Assembly: GCA_026702755.1 (NCBI GenBank)
Contig: JAPPBX010000087.1
Location: 1-64,000, forward strand
Reading direction: 5' to 3'
DNA from: Candidatus Poribacteria bacterium
GTDB lineage: Bacteria; Poribacteria; WGA-4E; WGA-3G
Length of the DNA stretch: 64,000 bases
The notes under the pieces are model-generated. The model saw only the letters and a list, made by a program, of their open reading frames with translations. It was not told the DNA's origin and searched no databases. Within the stretch, counting starts at the first letter, position 1. Each line of letters begins with the position of its first letter. Of the stretch, positions 35,556 through 45,045 are shown piece after piece. Both the position numbers and the translations under genes were made by a program.

Positions 35556-38342
35556 ATGGATAACTTCACAAAAATTCTTACTACCATCCGTCGCCCCTTC
35601 CAACAAGAACTTCGGAAGGGATGCAAGGATGATGTCGTTGTTAACGGGTTGGGCAGTTATGTTCAACTATGGGTAAAAAATGGAGATGCGTTTGTTCTGG
35701 ACGCAACTCAGAAAGAGATGTTGAACGGTTTGGCGAACCTCTTTGAAAATTACAAAGGGTTATCGCCTACTGAACGGCAGCGCACACTTGAGGAGGCAAC
35801 GAAACGGATTAATGATGCCCTTGGGCAAGCATCCCGAATCTCCAGTCTTGAAGAAAATCCACCAACACGTTCAGAGCCGACGACCCAACGCACAAGTGGT
35901 AAAAAGAATGGGCAGCAAACCGAGATGCTGCCGCTCTTTAAAAAAATAGAAAACCCGCCAGAAAGATTACCGATACAACAGGAACAGACAGAAGAACAAG
36001 CAATTGATACAAAGCAAAGGGAATCCCTGCCCCTTTTTCAGAATGTGGAGACTTCCCCACAACACGTAGAGAGTACTCCCACGGAAGAAGCCACCGCATC
36101 TGTGCCGATCCCCGACACGCCTGTTGGAACAGACATCACTTCACTCGATTTCTTAGGTGAACCGCTCCAGTATCTCAAAGGTATCGGGCCCCGCCGCGCC
36201 AGTATGCTTCGGGAAGAACTCAATCTTCAAACGGTTGGTGAATTCCTCGCATACTACCCTCGCGATTATATTGACCGCTCCAAGATGATAGAGATTTACA
36301 GAGTGGGAAGACGGGAAGACGATGAACCGGAGACCATCCAAGGTAAGGTCGTCAGTCATACCTCTTCTCCAACTGCAAAGGGAAAACGCATCGGTAAGGT
36401 CTCAATTTACGACGGAACGGGTGTCGCCATGCTCGTCAACTTCGGGAGACGCATCGGCGTTATGAAGGGATTGCTTCCAGTGGATACCGAAGTTGTCGTC
36501 AGCGGCAAATTCACGCGTCGTTACAATGAAATCCAAGCGACCGATTACGAGTTTGAACTGTTCGAGGAAAGCGATGAGACACAGGGTCTGATTCACACCA
36601 AACGGATTGTTCCGAAATATCCACTCACAGCGAAACTTACGGCGAAAATGATGCGTATGTGGATGCGTACCGCGCTTGATGAATATGGACAACAGATCCC
36701 TGAGATTTTACCGCTCGCGCTCCGCCAACGTCAAGGCTTGATTGACAGGCAATCGGCTATCAATGAGATTCACTTTCCGACATCAGAAGCGCATCGAAAA
36801 GCGGCACAAAAACGACTCGCCTTTGAGGAGTTTTTTCTGCTCAGTCTCGGCATGGAGATGAAAAAGGAACACCGGACCTCGGAGGACGGTATCGCGTTCC
36901 AAGTTGGAACGGAAACAGGAGAAAATGTTCCGGCACTGTTACGTGATTTCGTCGCATCGCTTCCCTACGAACTCACCAACGCGCAAAAACGGGTCTTCGC
37001 TGAAATCCAGGACGATATGCGGAAGAAAAACGTCATGAATCGATTGATTCAAGGGGATGTCGGTTCTGGCAAAACTGTTGTCGCAGCGATGGCGTTGCTC
37101 TGTGCGATTGAAAACGGGTATCAAGGCGCACTAATGGTACCGACTGAAATCCTCGCAGAGCAGCACTATTACAATCTTTCGGAGATGCTTGAGCATCTGC
37201 ACAAAACAAACAAGGGGACTGCAGAAGAAGACGGTGGGAAAATAAACGTTGTACTTCTCAAAAGCGACCTCCCCAAAGCAGAACGTGAAGAGGCATTAGA
37301 AGCGATCACGAACGGTTCCGCTGACCTCATCGTTGGGACCCAGGCGTTGATACAGGAAGGTGTGGATTTTCAGAAACTCGGACTCGTCATCATAGACGAA
37401 CAACACCGGTTCGGCGTGATGCAACGGGCAACACTTCGTAACAAAGCGCAAGCGGGAAACGGCGATTTGAAACAGCAGGTTACCCCTCCGCCAGCCCCAG
37501 ATGTGCTTGTCATGACAGCGACACCAATCCCAAGAACACTCGCCTTGACACTCTACGGAGACCTGAATGTGTCCGTTATTGACGAGATGCCACCGGGTAG
37601 ACAGAGGATTAAGACCTACTGGATAAAGGAAAAGGACCGAGAAAAGTTATACGGTAACCTTCGGAAGGAGATCCAACGCGGCAGACAGGCATACATCGTC
37701 TATCCGCTCGTCGAAGAGTCCGAAAAATTGGAAGAACTCAAAGCCGCTACAGAAATGGCAACGCACCTTCAAAATGAGGTGTTCCCTAACTTACGCGTTG
37801 GACTTTTGCATGGGCAGATGAAATCTGTCGAGAAACAGGAAGTCATGGCGAACTTCAACGCACGGAACATTGACATCCTCGTTTCAACGACCGTAATTGA
37901 AGTCGGTATTGATGTGCCGAACGCAACGCTGATGGTAATTGAAAACGCGGAACGGTTTGGGTTGTCCCAGTTGCATCAATTGCGCGGACGCGTCGGACGT
38001 GGCGAGCATCAATCGGCGTGTTATCTCGTTGCTATACCGAAAGGGGACGATTCCTATCAGCGCATTCAGGCGATGATTCGGACCAACAACGGCTTTAGGA
38101 TCGCAGAAGCAGACCTAAATATCCGCGGTCCCGGAGAATTCTTCGGCACTCGCCAATCGGGTGTCCCGAACTTTAAGATAGCGAACATCATCCACGATGC
38201 CACACTTCTGGAGACAGCAAAAAAAGAGGCGGAATTATTAATCAAGGCGGATCCGGCGTTAGTCGCACCTGTACATCAATTGCTGAAACGGATGTTACAG
38301 AAACATTGGCGAGGGAATTTGGAGATAGCGTCGGTTGGTTAG
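35556..38342 (+). CDS. recG: ATP-dependent DNA helicase RecG
   Basis: The 928-residue protein remodels stalled replication forks and Holliday junctions. After a variable N-terminal ~200 residues (long acidic linker with repeated LPLFKK and LPLFQN), the wedge/OB domain begins LQYLKGIGPRRASMLREELN. The helicase core has Walker A GDVGSGKT (500-507), DEQHRFGV (motif II), TATPIPRTLAL (motif III) and QLRGRVGRG (motif VI), ending with the RecG-specific FGTRQSG segment. ATG 35556 is chosen because the 19 codons upstream read a repeat. Longer than E. coli RecG owing to the N-terminal extension, as in many phyla. Confidence 0.96.
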   Translation: MDNFTKILTTIRRPFQQELRKGCKDDVVVNGLGSYVQLWVKNGDAFVLDATQKEMLNGLANLFENYKGLSPTERQRTLEEATKRINDALGQASRISSLEENPPTRSEPTTQRTSGKKNGQQTEMLPLFKKIENPPERLPIQQEQTEEQAIDTKQRESLPLFQNVETSPQHVESTPTEEATASVPIPDTPVGTDITSLDFLGEPLQYLKGIGPRRASMLREELNLQTVGEFLAYYPRDYIDRSKMIEIYRVGRREDDEPETIQGKVVSHTSSPTAKGKRIGKVSIYDGTGVAMLVNFGRRIGVMKGLLPVDTEVVVSGKFTRRYNEIQATDYEFELFEESDETQGLIHTKRIVPKYPLTAKLTAKMMRMWMRTALDEYGQQIPEILPLALRQRQGLIDRQSAINEIHFPTSEAHRKAAQKRLAFEEFFLLSLGMEMKKEHRTSEDGIAFQVGTETGENVPALLRDFVASLPYELTNAQKRVFAEIQDDMRKKNVMNRLIQGDVGSGKTVVAAMALLCAIENGYQGALMVPTEILAEQHYYNLSEMLEHLHKTNKGTAEEDGGKINVVLLKSDLPKAEREEALEAITNGSADLIVGTQALIQEGVDFQKLGLVIIDEQHRFGVMQRATLRNKAQAGNGDLKQQVTPPPAPDVLVMTATPIPRTLALTLYGDLNVSVIDEMPPGRQRIKTYWIKEKDREKLYGNLRKEIQRGRQAYIVYPLVEESEKLEELKAATEMATHLQNEVFPNLRVGLLHGQMKSVEKQEVMANFNARNIDILVSTTVIEVGIDVPNATLMVIENAERFGLSQLHQLRGRVGRGEHQSACYLVAIPKGDDSYQRIQAMIRTNNGFRIAEADLNIRGPGEFFGTRQSGVPNFKIANIIHDATLLETAKKEAELLIKADPALVAPVHQLLKRMLQKHWRGNLEIASVG

Positions 38343-38357
38343 CGAAAGGAGAATCCA

Positions 38358-39053
38358 ATGACATACGACATAACAAAAATGACTCATGCAGAGTTCAGTG
38401 CTTGGCTTGTGCCGATAGTAGACCGTCCGCTCTTTGAATCCCGCGAACGACTTGTCACATTGCTTGCCGAGAATACAGATAGGGAGGCATTGGAAACTGA
38501 GTTCCAAGAGTTTTATGAAGGCTACTGTGGTCTGGCATTTGAGTTAGAGGAGCCTGAGGAGCAGCTGGTTTCAATATTGCGAGAGTGTGATACGTTTGCA
38601 TCGCTACAAGAGCGCGTCATAGTCGTCGAAGCGGTGCGAAAGACATCGCCTGCAGGACGGATAGCACGACGGATGAGCGACAGACCGCTGATCACCGATC
38701 CGCAACCGGAGATAAAGGTATCGGCACTATCGGATGACGAATTCCGTGCGCTGATGGAAACGCTTACGAATTGGGAACTTTTTGCAGCGCGCGAGCGAGT
38801 TGCAAAACTACAGAAGGCAGCACCATCGGTTGCCATGACAGATCAGTTGAAATCTGCGTTTTTTGAGTTTTTCGTGTGCTATCTGGAGTTAGAGCAGTTT
38901 CTTGAGGATTACTATTATGATCCCGATGAGGGATTGGAATTGCGTCCGGAGGTGGCTGAGAGGTTAGAACGGAGCGTGGCAGAATATGAGTCTGGTGAAG
39001 TCAAATCGATTCCGGTAGAGGAAGTAGCAAAAAAATTAGGACTGAAGTGGTAA
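38358..39053 (+). CDS. Antitoxin-like protein with an internal duplication
   Basis: A 231-residue acidic helical protein of no recognised family. Residues ~8-70 (THAEFSAWLVPIVDRPLFESRERL) and ~125-185 (SDDEFRALMETLTNWELFAARERV) are two copies of one ~62-residue domain; each continues with a helix ending near F-x-F-x-x-x-Y. The C-terminus ESGEVKSIPVEEVAKKLGLKW resembles the toxin-neutralising tails of ParD/Phd-type antitoxins. The downstream RelE/ParE-like gene overlaps its stop codon (TAATG). Typical antitoxins are 60-110 residues, so this one is unusually large. Antitoxin function is inferred from position and tail only. Confidence 0.6.
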   Translation: MTYDITKMTHAEFSAWLVPIVDRPLFESRERLVTLLAENTDREALETEFQEFYEGYCGLAFELEEPEEQLVSILRECDTFASLQERVIVVEAVRKTSPAGRIARRMSDRPLITDPQPEIKVSALSDDEFRALMETLTNWELFAARERVAKLQKAAPSVAMTDQLKSAFFEFFVCYLELEQFLEDYYYDPDEGLELRPEVAERLERSVAEYESGEVKSIPVEEVAKKLGLKW

Positions 39054-39310
39054 TGTACAGTTTGGAAATTATGCCAAAAGCGGAAGCAGATTTTGCCCGT
39101 TTAGATGCTACGATTGAACAGCGAATTCTCGACAAACTGAGGGTATTATGCGAAAATTGCGATACACATCGCCACGAGGCTCTCCGAGGCCCACATAGAG
39201 GTAAGTTCCGTTTACGCGTTGCTGGTGCTTATCGAGTTCTGTATACTTTCAATAGACAAACAAGGACAGTTGTTGTTCACGAAGTTAGACATCGGAGCAG
39301 CGTTTATTAA
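39053..39310 (+). CDS. RelE/ParE-family toxin-like protein
   Basis: An 85-residue protein with the family plan: strand MYSLEIMPKAEADF, two helices (RLDATIEQRILDKLRVL), then basic beta strands LRGPHRGKFRLRVAGAYRVLYTF and VVVHEVRHRSSVY. RVAGAYRVLY and the C-terminal HRSSVY are typical of RelE/ParE toxins (mRNA interferases or gyrase inhibitors). It starts at ATG 39053, overlapping the upstream stop by one base; GTG 39047 is an alternative. Final His/Tyr favours RelE-type, but activity cannot be decided. Confidence 0.82.
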   Translation: MYSLEIMPKAEADFARLDATIEQRILDKLRVLCENCDTHRHEALRGPHRGKFRLRVAGAYRVLYTFNRQTRTVVVHEVRHRSSVY

Positions 39311-39365
39311 CATAGACGTGAAATGTGTAATTTACTTCAGAACAATGACCCAACAAATAACCCAT

Positions 39366-40334
39366 TTACAGAGACGTAATTATCAAATGGTATAACTGCG
39401 GGACAGTCTCTGAGAAATCACCGGAGATGTGGTAGCCTTCACCGCCATCTTTCACTGTGCGGATGAGGATTGTCTTTTTGGGGCGGTGGTAGTAGTGGGC
39501 ATCGGTGGTCTCCCCCTCGTCTTGGAAATCGGGGAAATCAATCAGGTCGAAGTTTGCAGTCGTGAAACGCCGAATTTCTTCACCGCGCTGGATTGCGATG
39601 TTGCGTGCCATTGAGAGGCTTTTGAGATAAACTTCGGGTCCCATGACAGCGGAACCCAGATTCAGAAAAACCCCGCCTTCTAATTGTGAGACACTGTGCG
39701 CAAACCTGAGAAAATCTTCGCCTGTCGTCCACCCCATTGCGGCGTAATCAGCGGAAGGATGCTGGTCGATGATGTCATAGCCGATGCCTTTGTGAACGGT
39801 GAACGGCACACCCAACCGATACGCAGCGGCGAACATGCTCACATCGCGATGCGGAAAAGAGATACCCTGTTCACCTTCTTGGATTAATCGACCGACCGCT
39901 TCCCCGAAACCGAGTTTATCTCGATACCCTCGAACAATTGCCTCGTTCAGGTAGCGTCCCGTCTCTTCCCAATTGCCGAACTTACCGTCCCAGATATAGT
40001 CTTCAACATCTTCGAGCGTTGCCCCGATGTGCGCGAGTTCAAAGTCGTGGATGGCACACGCGCCGTTGGCGGCAACATGCGTGATAATACCACGTTCCAT
40101 CAAATCAATGATAAAGTGAGAGTTACCACGCCGCATGACGTGCGCGCCCATCATCCAGATGACCTGTTTTCCGGAGCGGTGTGCCTCAACAATACGATCA
40201 GCAACAGTATGGAGGTGTGGGTTTTCATGGGGTGGCGGTTCTGCATCTAACGCATAGACATCCGCCACCGTCATCTTGTGTCGGCGTTCAGTGAGCGGTA
40301 GGACTGTGAGTTGCTCACGATTCAGTTTGTTCAT
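39366..40334 (-). CDS. Conserved protein, weakly deoxyhypusine-synthase-like
   Basis: About 322 residues. A Rossmann-like core is suggested by VIWMMGAHVMRRGNSHFIIDLMERGIITH followed by VAANGACAIHDFELA and later VHKGIGYDIIDQHPSAD, FLNLGSAVMGPEVYLKSL. The order resembles the NAD-binding part of deoxyhypusine-synthase-type proteins, but the catalytic Lys loop of true DHS is not identifiable, and bacteria lack the eIF5A substrate. Function is therefore unknown. ATG 40334 is chosen because the longer frame translates a tandem repeat (40351-40413). Confidence 0.65.
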   Translation of the reverse strand: MNKLNREQLTVLPLTERRHKMTVADVYALDAEPPPHENPHLHTVADRIVEAHRSGKQVIWMMGAHVMRRGNSHFIIDLMERGIITHVAANGACAIHDFELAHIGATLEDVEDYIWDGKFGNWEETGRYLNEAIVRGYRDKLGFGEAVGRLIQEGEQGISFPHRDVSMFAAAYRLGVPFTVHKGIGYDIIDQHPSADYAAMGWTTGEDFLRFAHSVSQLEGGVFLNLGSAVMGPEVYLKSLSMARNIAIQRGEEIRRFTTANFDLIDFPDFQDEGETTDAHYYHRPKKTILIRTVKDGGEGYHISGDFSETVPQLYHLIITSL

Positions 40335-40350
40335 TTTAATAACGCAAGGG

Positions 40351-40413
40351 TACAGGGTAGGTACAAGACCTACCCCTACGGGATACAGGGTAGGCACAAG
40401 ACCTACCCCTACG
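40351..40413. repeat. Tandem repeat of a 30-base palindromic unit
   Basis: Two copies (40351-40380 and 40384-40413) of TACAGGGTAGG(T/C)ACAAGACCTACCCCTACG with one difference. Each contains GTAGG...CCTAC, a hairpin. Lies between smc and the 39366 gene. Confidence 0.85.
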
Positions 40414-40432
40414 TTTAATAGTGAAGAAACGG

Positions 40433-43400
40433 CTACTCGGCAAACTTGGCAGAGACAATTTTCGAGATACCTGCCTGTTCCATCGTCACACCGTACATCG
40501 CGTCAGCGATCTCCATCGTGCGGCGATTATGCGTGATAATAACGAATTGTGTATTCTCGGAATAGGCACGGATAAGGTTTGTGAAACGGAGGACGTTTGC
40601 TTCGTCAAGTGCGGCATCAACCTCGTCAAGGACACAGAAAGGACTCGGCTTAATTTTAAAGACAGCAAACAGGAGCCCAATGGCAACGAGTGAACGTTCA
40701 CCACCGGAAAGCTGCGTGATGCTCTGCGGACGTTTGCCCGGCGGACGCGCAATAATGTCAATCCCCGAGTCCAGCACTTCAGACGGATCTGTCAAAAGTA
40801 ATTCCGTTTCGCCGCCGCCGAAGAGTTGTGCGAAAACCTCTTGGAAGTTCGCCTGCACCTTTTCAAAGGTCTCAAGGAATACATCCTTTGAGGTCTGGTT
40901 AATTTTCTGTATCACCTGATAGGTGGCTTGCATGGATTTTTCGAGGTCGGTGCGCTGGGAAACAAGGAAATCTTGGCGTTTCTTATGTTCTTCGTAAGCC
41001 TCGATCGCCTTGAGATTTACTGCGCCCATCGCGGAGATTTCAGCTTTCAACTTTTCGACGCTATCCAACAGATCAATCTCGTCCATTGCCTGTTCATTAT
41101 CCGCCAAAGGTGGCAGTGCATCAATTGAAACCTGATATTTATCGTGGATTCGGGTTGAAACTGATTTTATACGCATTTCCAGCTGGGTCGTTGCGACCTC
41201 AAGTTTATGCCGCTCTCGGTTCTGTTTCTCGAAGTTTCTACGGGTTGCGCGCATTTCTTTTTGGAGAACGGTTACCTCTTGAAGGAGCGTCTCGCGTTCT
41301 TGCGTTAATTGATCAACGTGTGCTTCTGCTTCGGCACGGTCGCCCTCTAAACTAAGGAATTTGCGTTGCGCTGCGGCGACCTGTTCTCCAAGGTCAATCT
41401 TCGTCTGTTCATCGGAGTCAATAATTGCCTGCTGTTCAGCAATATCCTTTGTTGCGCGTTGGTATGTATCCTCAATCGTTTCTAACTCGGACATCAAACC
41501 CTGCAATTTCTGATGCTGCCCTGCCAAAAAGACTTCCATCTCTTGGCAGCTCCCGGCGACTTCAGCATGTTTCTTGTTTTCGCTCTCAATCTGTTCGGAT
41601 ACGCGCTCAATCCAGCGTTGCGTGCGAGTACTCTTCTGCGTCAATTCGGTGATTTCAGTCTCAAGTGCCTGCTGTTCCTCTCGTGATGCATCGACGGCTT
41701 TGCTTAAGTTTCGGTTTTCTGTCCGAACCCCGGCAAGTTGCTGTTCAAGTCGGACAACCTGAAGGTTCGCCTGCTCCATGTCCTTCGTCAGCGATGCTTT
41801 CTCAACGCGCTTATCTTGCCATTTTGCGGTGAGCGTCTGCCGCGTTTTTTGCAAATCCGCTATTTTGGCGGCGTACGCCTTACGCTTGTCAACCTTTCGA
41901 TTTGAGCTCTGTGTCAATTTCCCGATCTCATTTTCGAGCGTTTCGAGTTCACGGGCGCGACGGAGTAACCCACTCTGTCTCTGATTCGTTTGACCGCCGG
42001 TGATAGCTCCAGACGTATCAATGATATCTCCGTCTAAAGTAACGAGACGTGCCCTCGGGCGGAATTGGCGGGTAAGAGCGACAGCAACATCCAAATCCTC
42101 AATGACGAGTGTATTCCCCAACAGATGTTGCATGGCAGGTTCATATTCATTGTCATAGTCAATCAATTCCTGCGCGATGCCGATGACACCGGGTTCGTTG
42201 AGCAGTGCCTCATCATAGAATCTGCGTTCGCGTATAAAATCGAGCGGTAGAAACTTCACCCTACCCGCGCGATGCTTTTTCAGGAAAGCCACACTCCTTT
42301 GTGCATCCTCAGCAGTCTCAGTAATAACACTCTGAATATCGCTCCCGAGTGCGACCTCTATCGCGACTTCATACTCAGTGTCCGTGGCGAGCAATTCAGC
42401 AACAACACCACAGACCCCCTGAAACTGCTCGGGATAGCGGGTTTTTGCCTGCATTACCGCCCGAACACCAGCGTAGTATCCTTCATAAGCAGATTGCAAT
42501 TCCTGTAGCGATTTAAGCCGTGAGACGTTGCTGCCTAACGTATTCTGTAAACCTTGAATTTCGGTTTCAATCTTGCGGAGGGCATCCTGATTTTCCTGCA
42601 GATTCGTTTCGACGTGATTTCTCTCGGCTTCAATATGAACGAGTTCTGCTTTCAGCTGTGTTTCGGCGCGTTGGACCGCAGCGTGCACATCAATAGCAGT
42701 CTTGAGTTCGGTTTCCAAAGCCTCTGTATTTTCTTTGAGGCGATGGAGATTTCCCTCGTTACTATTCAAATCGTGCTCAATTGCGAGACGTTTGCGCTCG
42801 CGGTCTTCCAATTCGGTTGCGTTCTCCTGTAAGACAGTCTGCGCGTCTTGTACAGACTCTTTAGCGGCAGTGATACGTTCGGCGAGTTGTGTGAGCAGCT
42901 GCTGACGTGCTGTCAGTCGGCTTTCTTCTATTTTGTAGGATGCCTCAAGTTTTTGGTGCTCTTGGGTCCGCTCTCGCTTCTGTGTGAGCAGTGCGGTTTG
43001 CTGTGCTTTCAAGGACTCAAGCGTTTGCAGGGCGCGCTCGCGTTGCCTTTGGATGTTGAGTTGACGCTCTTTGTGAAGAACGATCTGACGCTCAATTTGC
43101 TCAATGTTGGTTTCAATCTCACGAAGTGCCGTCTGTCCGTCCCGGATGGCTTCATCCAATTCAGATTGGCGGTTTGTGGAATTTTCAATGCGTTCCTCGG
43201 CAGCTTTAAGCGTTTCAGAGGCACCGGCGACACTGGTGAGAATGTCATCCAAGTCCGCTTGGGCTTGGTTATAATCCATGCGGAGTTTATCGTATTCCCT
43301 GTGGGCAAGGTTTAACTCAAACTGCTTTAGTTGTGCTTGTTGTGTGTTATAGTGCTGCGCTTGTTCCGCTTGCTGTTTGAGTTCTTCAGTTTCACGCTGT

Positions 43401-44026
43401 AACTCCTGAATCACATCGTTGATACGGACGAGATTTTGCTCGGTCTGTTCAAGTTTACGGAGTGCTGTTTTCTTTCGGTGTTTATATTTCGTAATGCCAG
43501 CAACTTCATCAAATAGAAAGCGGCGTTCTTCCGGTCGCACGTTTAGGATTACATCAATCTTGCTCTGCTCCATGACGGAGTAGGCATCAACGCCGATCCC
43601 GGTATCCATAAAGAGTTCACTAATATCGCGGAGACGGCACGGGTTCTGATTAATCAGATAGCGGCTTTCGCCATCGCGTCCAAGGTGCCGACATACCTCA
43701 ACTTCGGGAGCCTGAAGGGCAACGTTGGGAGGGTCTTGTGCGAGTGCATCTGTATTGGCAAGCCCATTATTTGAAAAACGGAGTGCTACCTCTGTTTTCT
43801 GTGCGGGTGCAAAGTTGGCACCCCCGTTGAAAAGTAGGTCGCGCATAGAGGAACACCGAAGGGCGCGGGCACTCTGTTCTCCAAGTACCCACCGAATGGC
43901 ATCGGACACGTTGCTTTTTCCGCAACCGTTGGGTCCGACAATTGTAGTGACACCCGGTTCGAGTATCAATTCAACATCTTCGGCGAAACTCTTAAATCCA
44001 CGAATTTTGATGCTGTTTAAGTGCAA
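40433..44026 (-). CDS. smc: Chromosome segregation ATPase SMC
   Basis: About 1197 residues, the normal length for SMC. The N-terminus HLNSIKIRGFKSFAEDVEL leads to Walker A GPNGCGKS and VLGEQSAR. Two long coiled coils flank a hinge (about residues 510-670, QGVCGVVAELL...GAITGG). The C-terminal head has LSGGERSLVAIGLLFA and FCVLDEVDAALDEANV. SMC organises and segregates the chromosome with ScpAB. A longer frame starts at TTG 44059, but AAGGAGG (44035-44041) lies eight bases before TTG 44026, which gives the usual M-x-L-x-x-I-x-x-x-G-F-K-S-F start, so I place the start there. Confidence 0.97.
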   Translation of the reverse strand: MHLNSIKIRGFKSFAEDVELILEPGVTTIVGPNGCGKSNVSDAIRWVLGEQSARALRCSSMRDLLFNGGANFAPAQKTEVALRFSNNGLANTDALAQDPPNVALQAPEVEVCRHLGRDGESRYLINQNPCRLRDISELFMDTGIGVDAYSVMEQSKIDVILNVRPEERRFLFDEVAGITKYKHRKKTALRKLEQTEQNLVRINDVIQELQRETEELKQQAEQAQHYNTQQAQLKQFELNLAHREYDKLRMDYNQAQADLDDILTSVAGASETLKAAEERIENSTNRQSELDEAIRDGQTALREIETNIEQIERQIVLHKERQLNIQRQRERALQTLESLKAQQTALLTQKRERTQEHQKLEASYKIEESRLTARQQLLTQLAERITAAKESVQDAQTVLQENATELEDRERKRLAIEHDLNSNEGNLHRLKENTEALETELKTAIDVHAAVQRAETQLKAELVHIEAERNHVETNLQENQDALRKIETEIQGLQNTLGSNVSRLKSLQELQSAYEGYYAGVRAVMQAKTRYPEQFQGVCGVVAELLATDTEYEVAIEVALGSDIQSVITETAEDAQRSVAFLKKHRAGRVKFLPLDFIRERRFYDEALLNEPGVIGIAQELIDYDNEYEPAMQHLLGNTLVIEDLDVAVALTRQFRPRARLVTLDGDIIDTSGAITGGQTNQRQSGLLRRARELETLENEIGKLTQSSNRKVDKRKAYAAKIADLQKTRQTLTAKWQDKRVEKASLTKDMEQANLQVVRLEQQLAGVRTENRNLSKAVDASREEQQALETEITELTQKSTRTQRWIERVSEQIESENKKHAEVAGSCQEMEVFLAGQHQKLQGLMSELETIEDTYQRATKDIAEQQAIIDSDEQTKIDLGEQVAAAQRKFLSLEGDRAEAEAHVDQLTQERETLLQEVTVLQKEMRATRRNFEKQNRERHKLEVATTQLEMRIKSVSTRIHDKYQVSIDALPPLADNEQAMDEIDLLDSVEKLKAEISAMGAVNLKAIEAYEEHKKRQDFLVSQRTDLEKSMQATYQVIQKINQTSKDVFLETFEKVQANFQEVFAQLFGGGETELLLTDPSEVLDSGIDIIARPPGKRPQSITQLSGGERSLVAIGLLFAVFKIKPSPFCVLDEVDAALDEANVLRFTNLIRAYSENTQFVIITHNRRTMEIADAMYGVTMEQAGISKIVSAKFAE

Positions 44027-44198
44027 AGGTTCAGCCTCCTTCACTACAAATTCAGGCAATTAGCTAAATGATAAGCAGTTTTAGGGTGCAGCTTTCAAAG
44101 GCGATGACCGCCTCATGCAGAACAGGCACGCCAGCAAACTTCGTCCGAGGGCGGACATTGTATAAAACGCAGCATAGGTGAAAAAAGTTTCACGATTT

Positions 44199-44987
44199 TC
44201 ACGACCTTAGTGTTCTCGCCACTGTCAAAACGTCAATTTCAACGGGATCGGCAGTCCACAATTCGCTAACGGCTTCACGGATGGTAGCACCGGTCGTGAA
44301 AACATCGTCTATAATTAGAAGCCGTTTTCCACGGATAACCTCCGGGTTCCGGATGCCAAAAGCACCGATGATATTTCGCTGGCGGGCTTCTCTATCCAAA
44401 CTACTCTGTGCCGCCGTATGCCGATGCCGAACCAGTGTGTCCGTGAGAACCGGTACACCCGCTGCTCCCGCAATCGCGTTGGCAAGGAGTGCCGCCTGAT
44501 TAAAGCCGCGTTCTCGTAAACGCTTCTTATGAATCGGGATGGGCAGAACGAAGTCGTATTCTGCCATGTTACAGTCTGTAGGCATACGTGCGTTTATCAG
44601 TTGAATCAGATGTTGTGCAAGCACCTTCTTCTTCTCAAATTTGAAGAGATGTATTGCCTCTTGGAGCGTTGTCTGATAAAATGCTATAGACCTGAGTTTG
44701 CCGTAACGCGGCGGGGAGATCGCACACGGATCACAAAGCCCATCCACGCCCGGCGTGCCGCATATATCGCACCAAGGGGGTTCAAGGAATTGAATATCCT
44801 GCCAGCAGTCATTACAGATATAAGGCACGGATGTAACCCCAATAAATTCCTCACAGACCCGGCATTCCGCGGGGTAAAGGAAAACAACGGCAGTTTCAAA
44901 TATGTCTCGTAACAGGGAAGGTACCTGTAATCCTATCGGTTTCGATCTCATCAGATTCAACACCTGAATGAAATTAGAAGTTATCAT
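44199..44987 (-). CDS. ComF family phosphoribosyltransferase-like protein
   Basis: A 262-residue ComF/GntX-family protein. The N-terminal zinc-binding region has CRVCEEF, YICNDCWQ, CDICG and CDPC (~40-90). The C-terminal PRTase fold shows LPIPIHKKRLRERGFNQAALLA and RLLIIDDVFTTGATIREAV, the PRPP loop with double Asp. In naturally competent bacteria ComFC supports DNA uptake; here no competence operon is visible. It lies just upstream of smc on the same strand. Confidence 0.9.
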   Translation of the reverse strand: MITSNFIQVLNLMRSKPIGLQVPSLLRDIFETAVVFLYPAECRVCEEFIGVTSVPYICNDCWQDIQFLEPPWCDICGTPGVDGLCDPCAISPPRYGKLRSIAFYQTTLQEAIHLFKFEKKKVLAQHLIQLINARMPTDCNMAEYDFVLPIPIHKKRLRERGFNQAALLANAIAGAAGVPVLTDTLVRHRHTAAQSSLDREARQRNIIGAFGIRNPEVIRGKRLLIIDDVFTTGATIREAVSELWTADPVEIDVLTVARTLRS

Positions 44988-45045
44988 ACAATAAGTTTAA
45001 CATAAGTAGATTTTAATGTCAAGACAAAAGAGGAGAAAAAACAAG

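Noticed and set aside
44027-44059. The 11-residue N-terminal extension of SMC from TTG 44059
   Set aside because: The strong AAGGAGG lies inside it, just before TTG 44026, so the shorter start is preferred.
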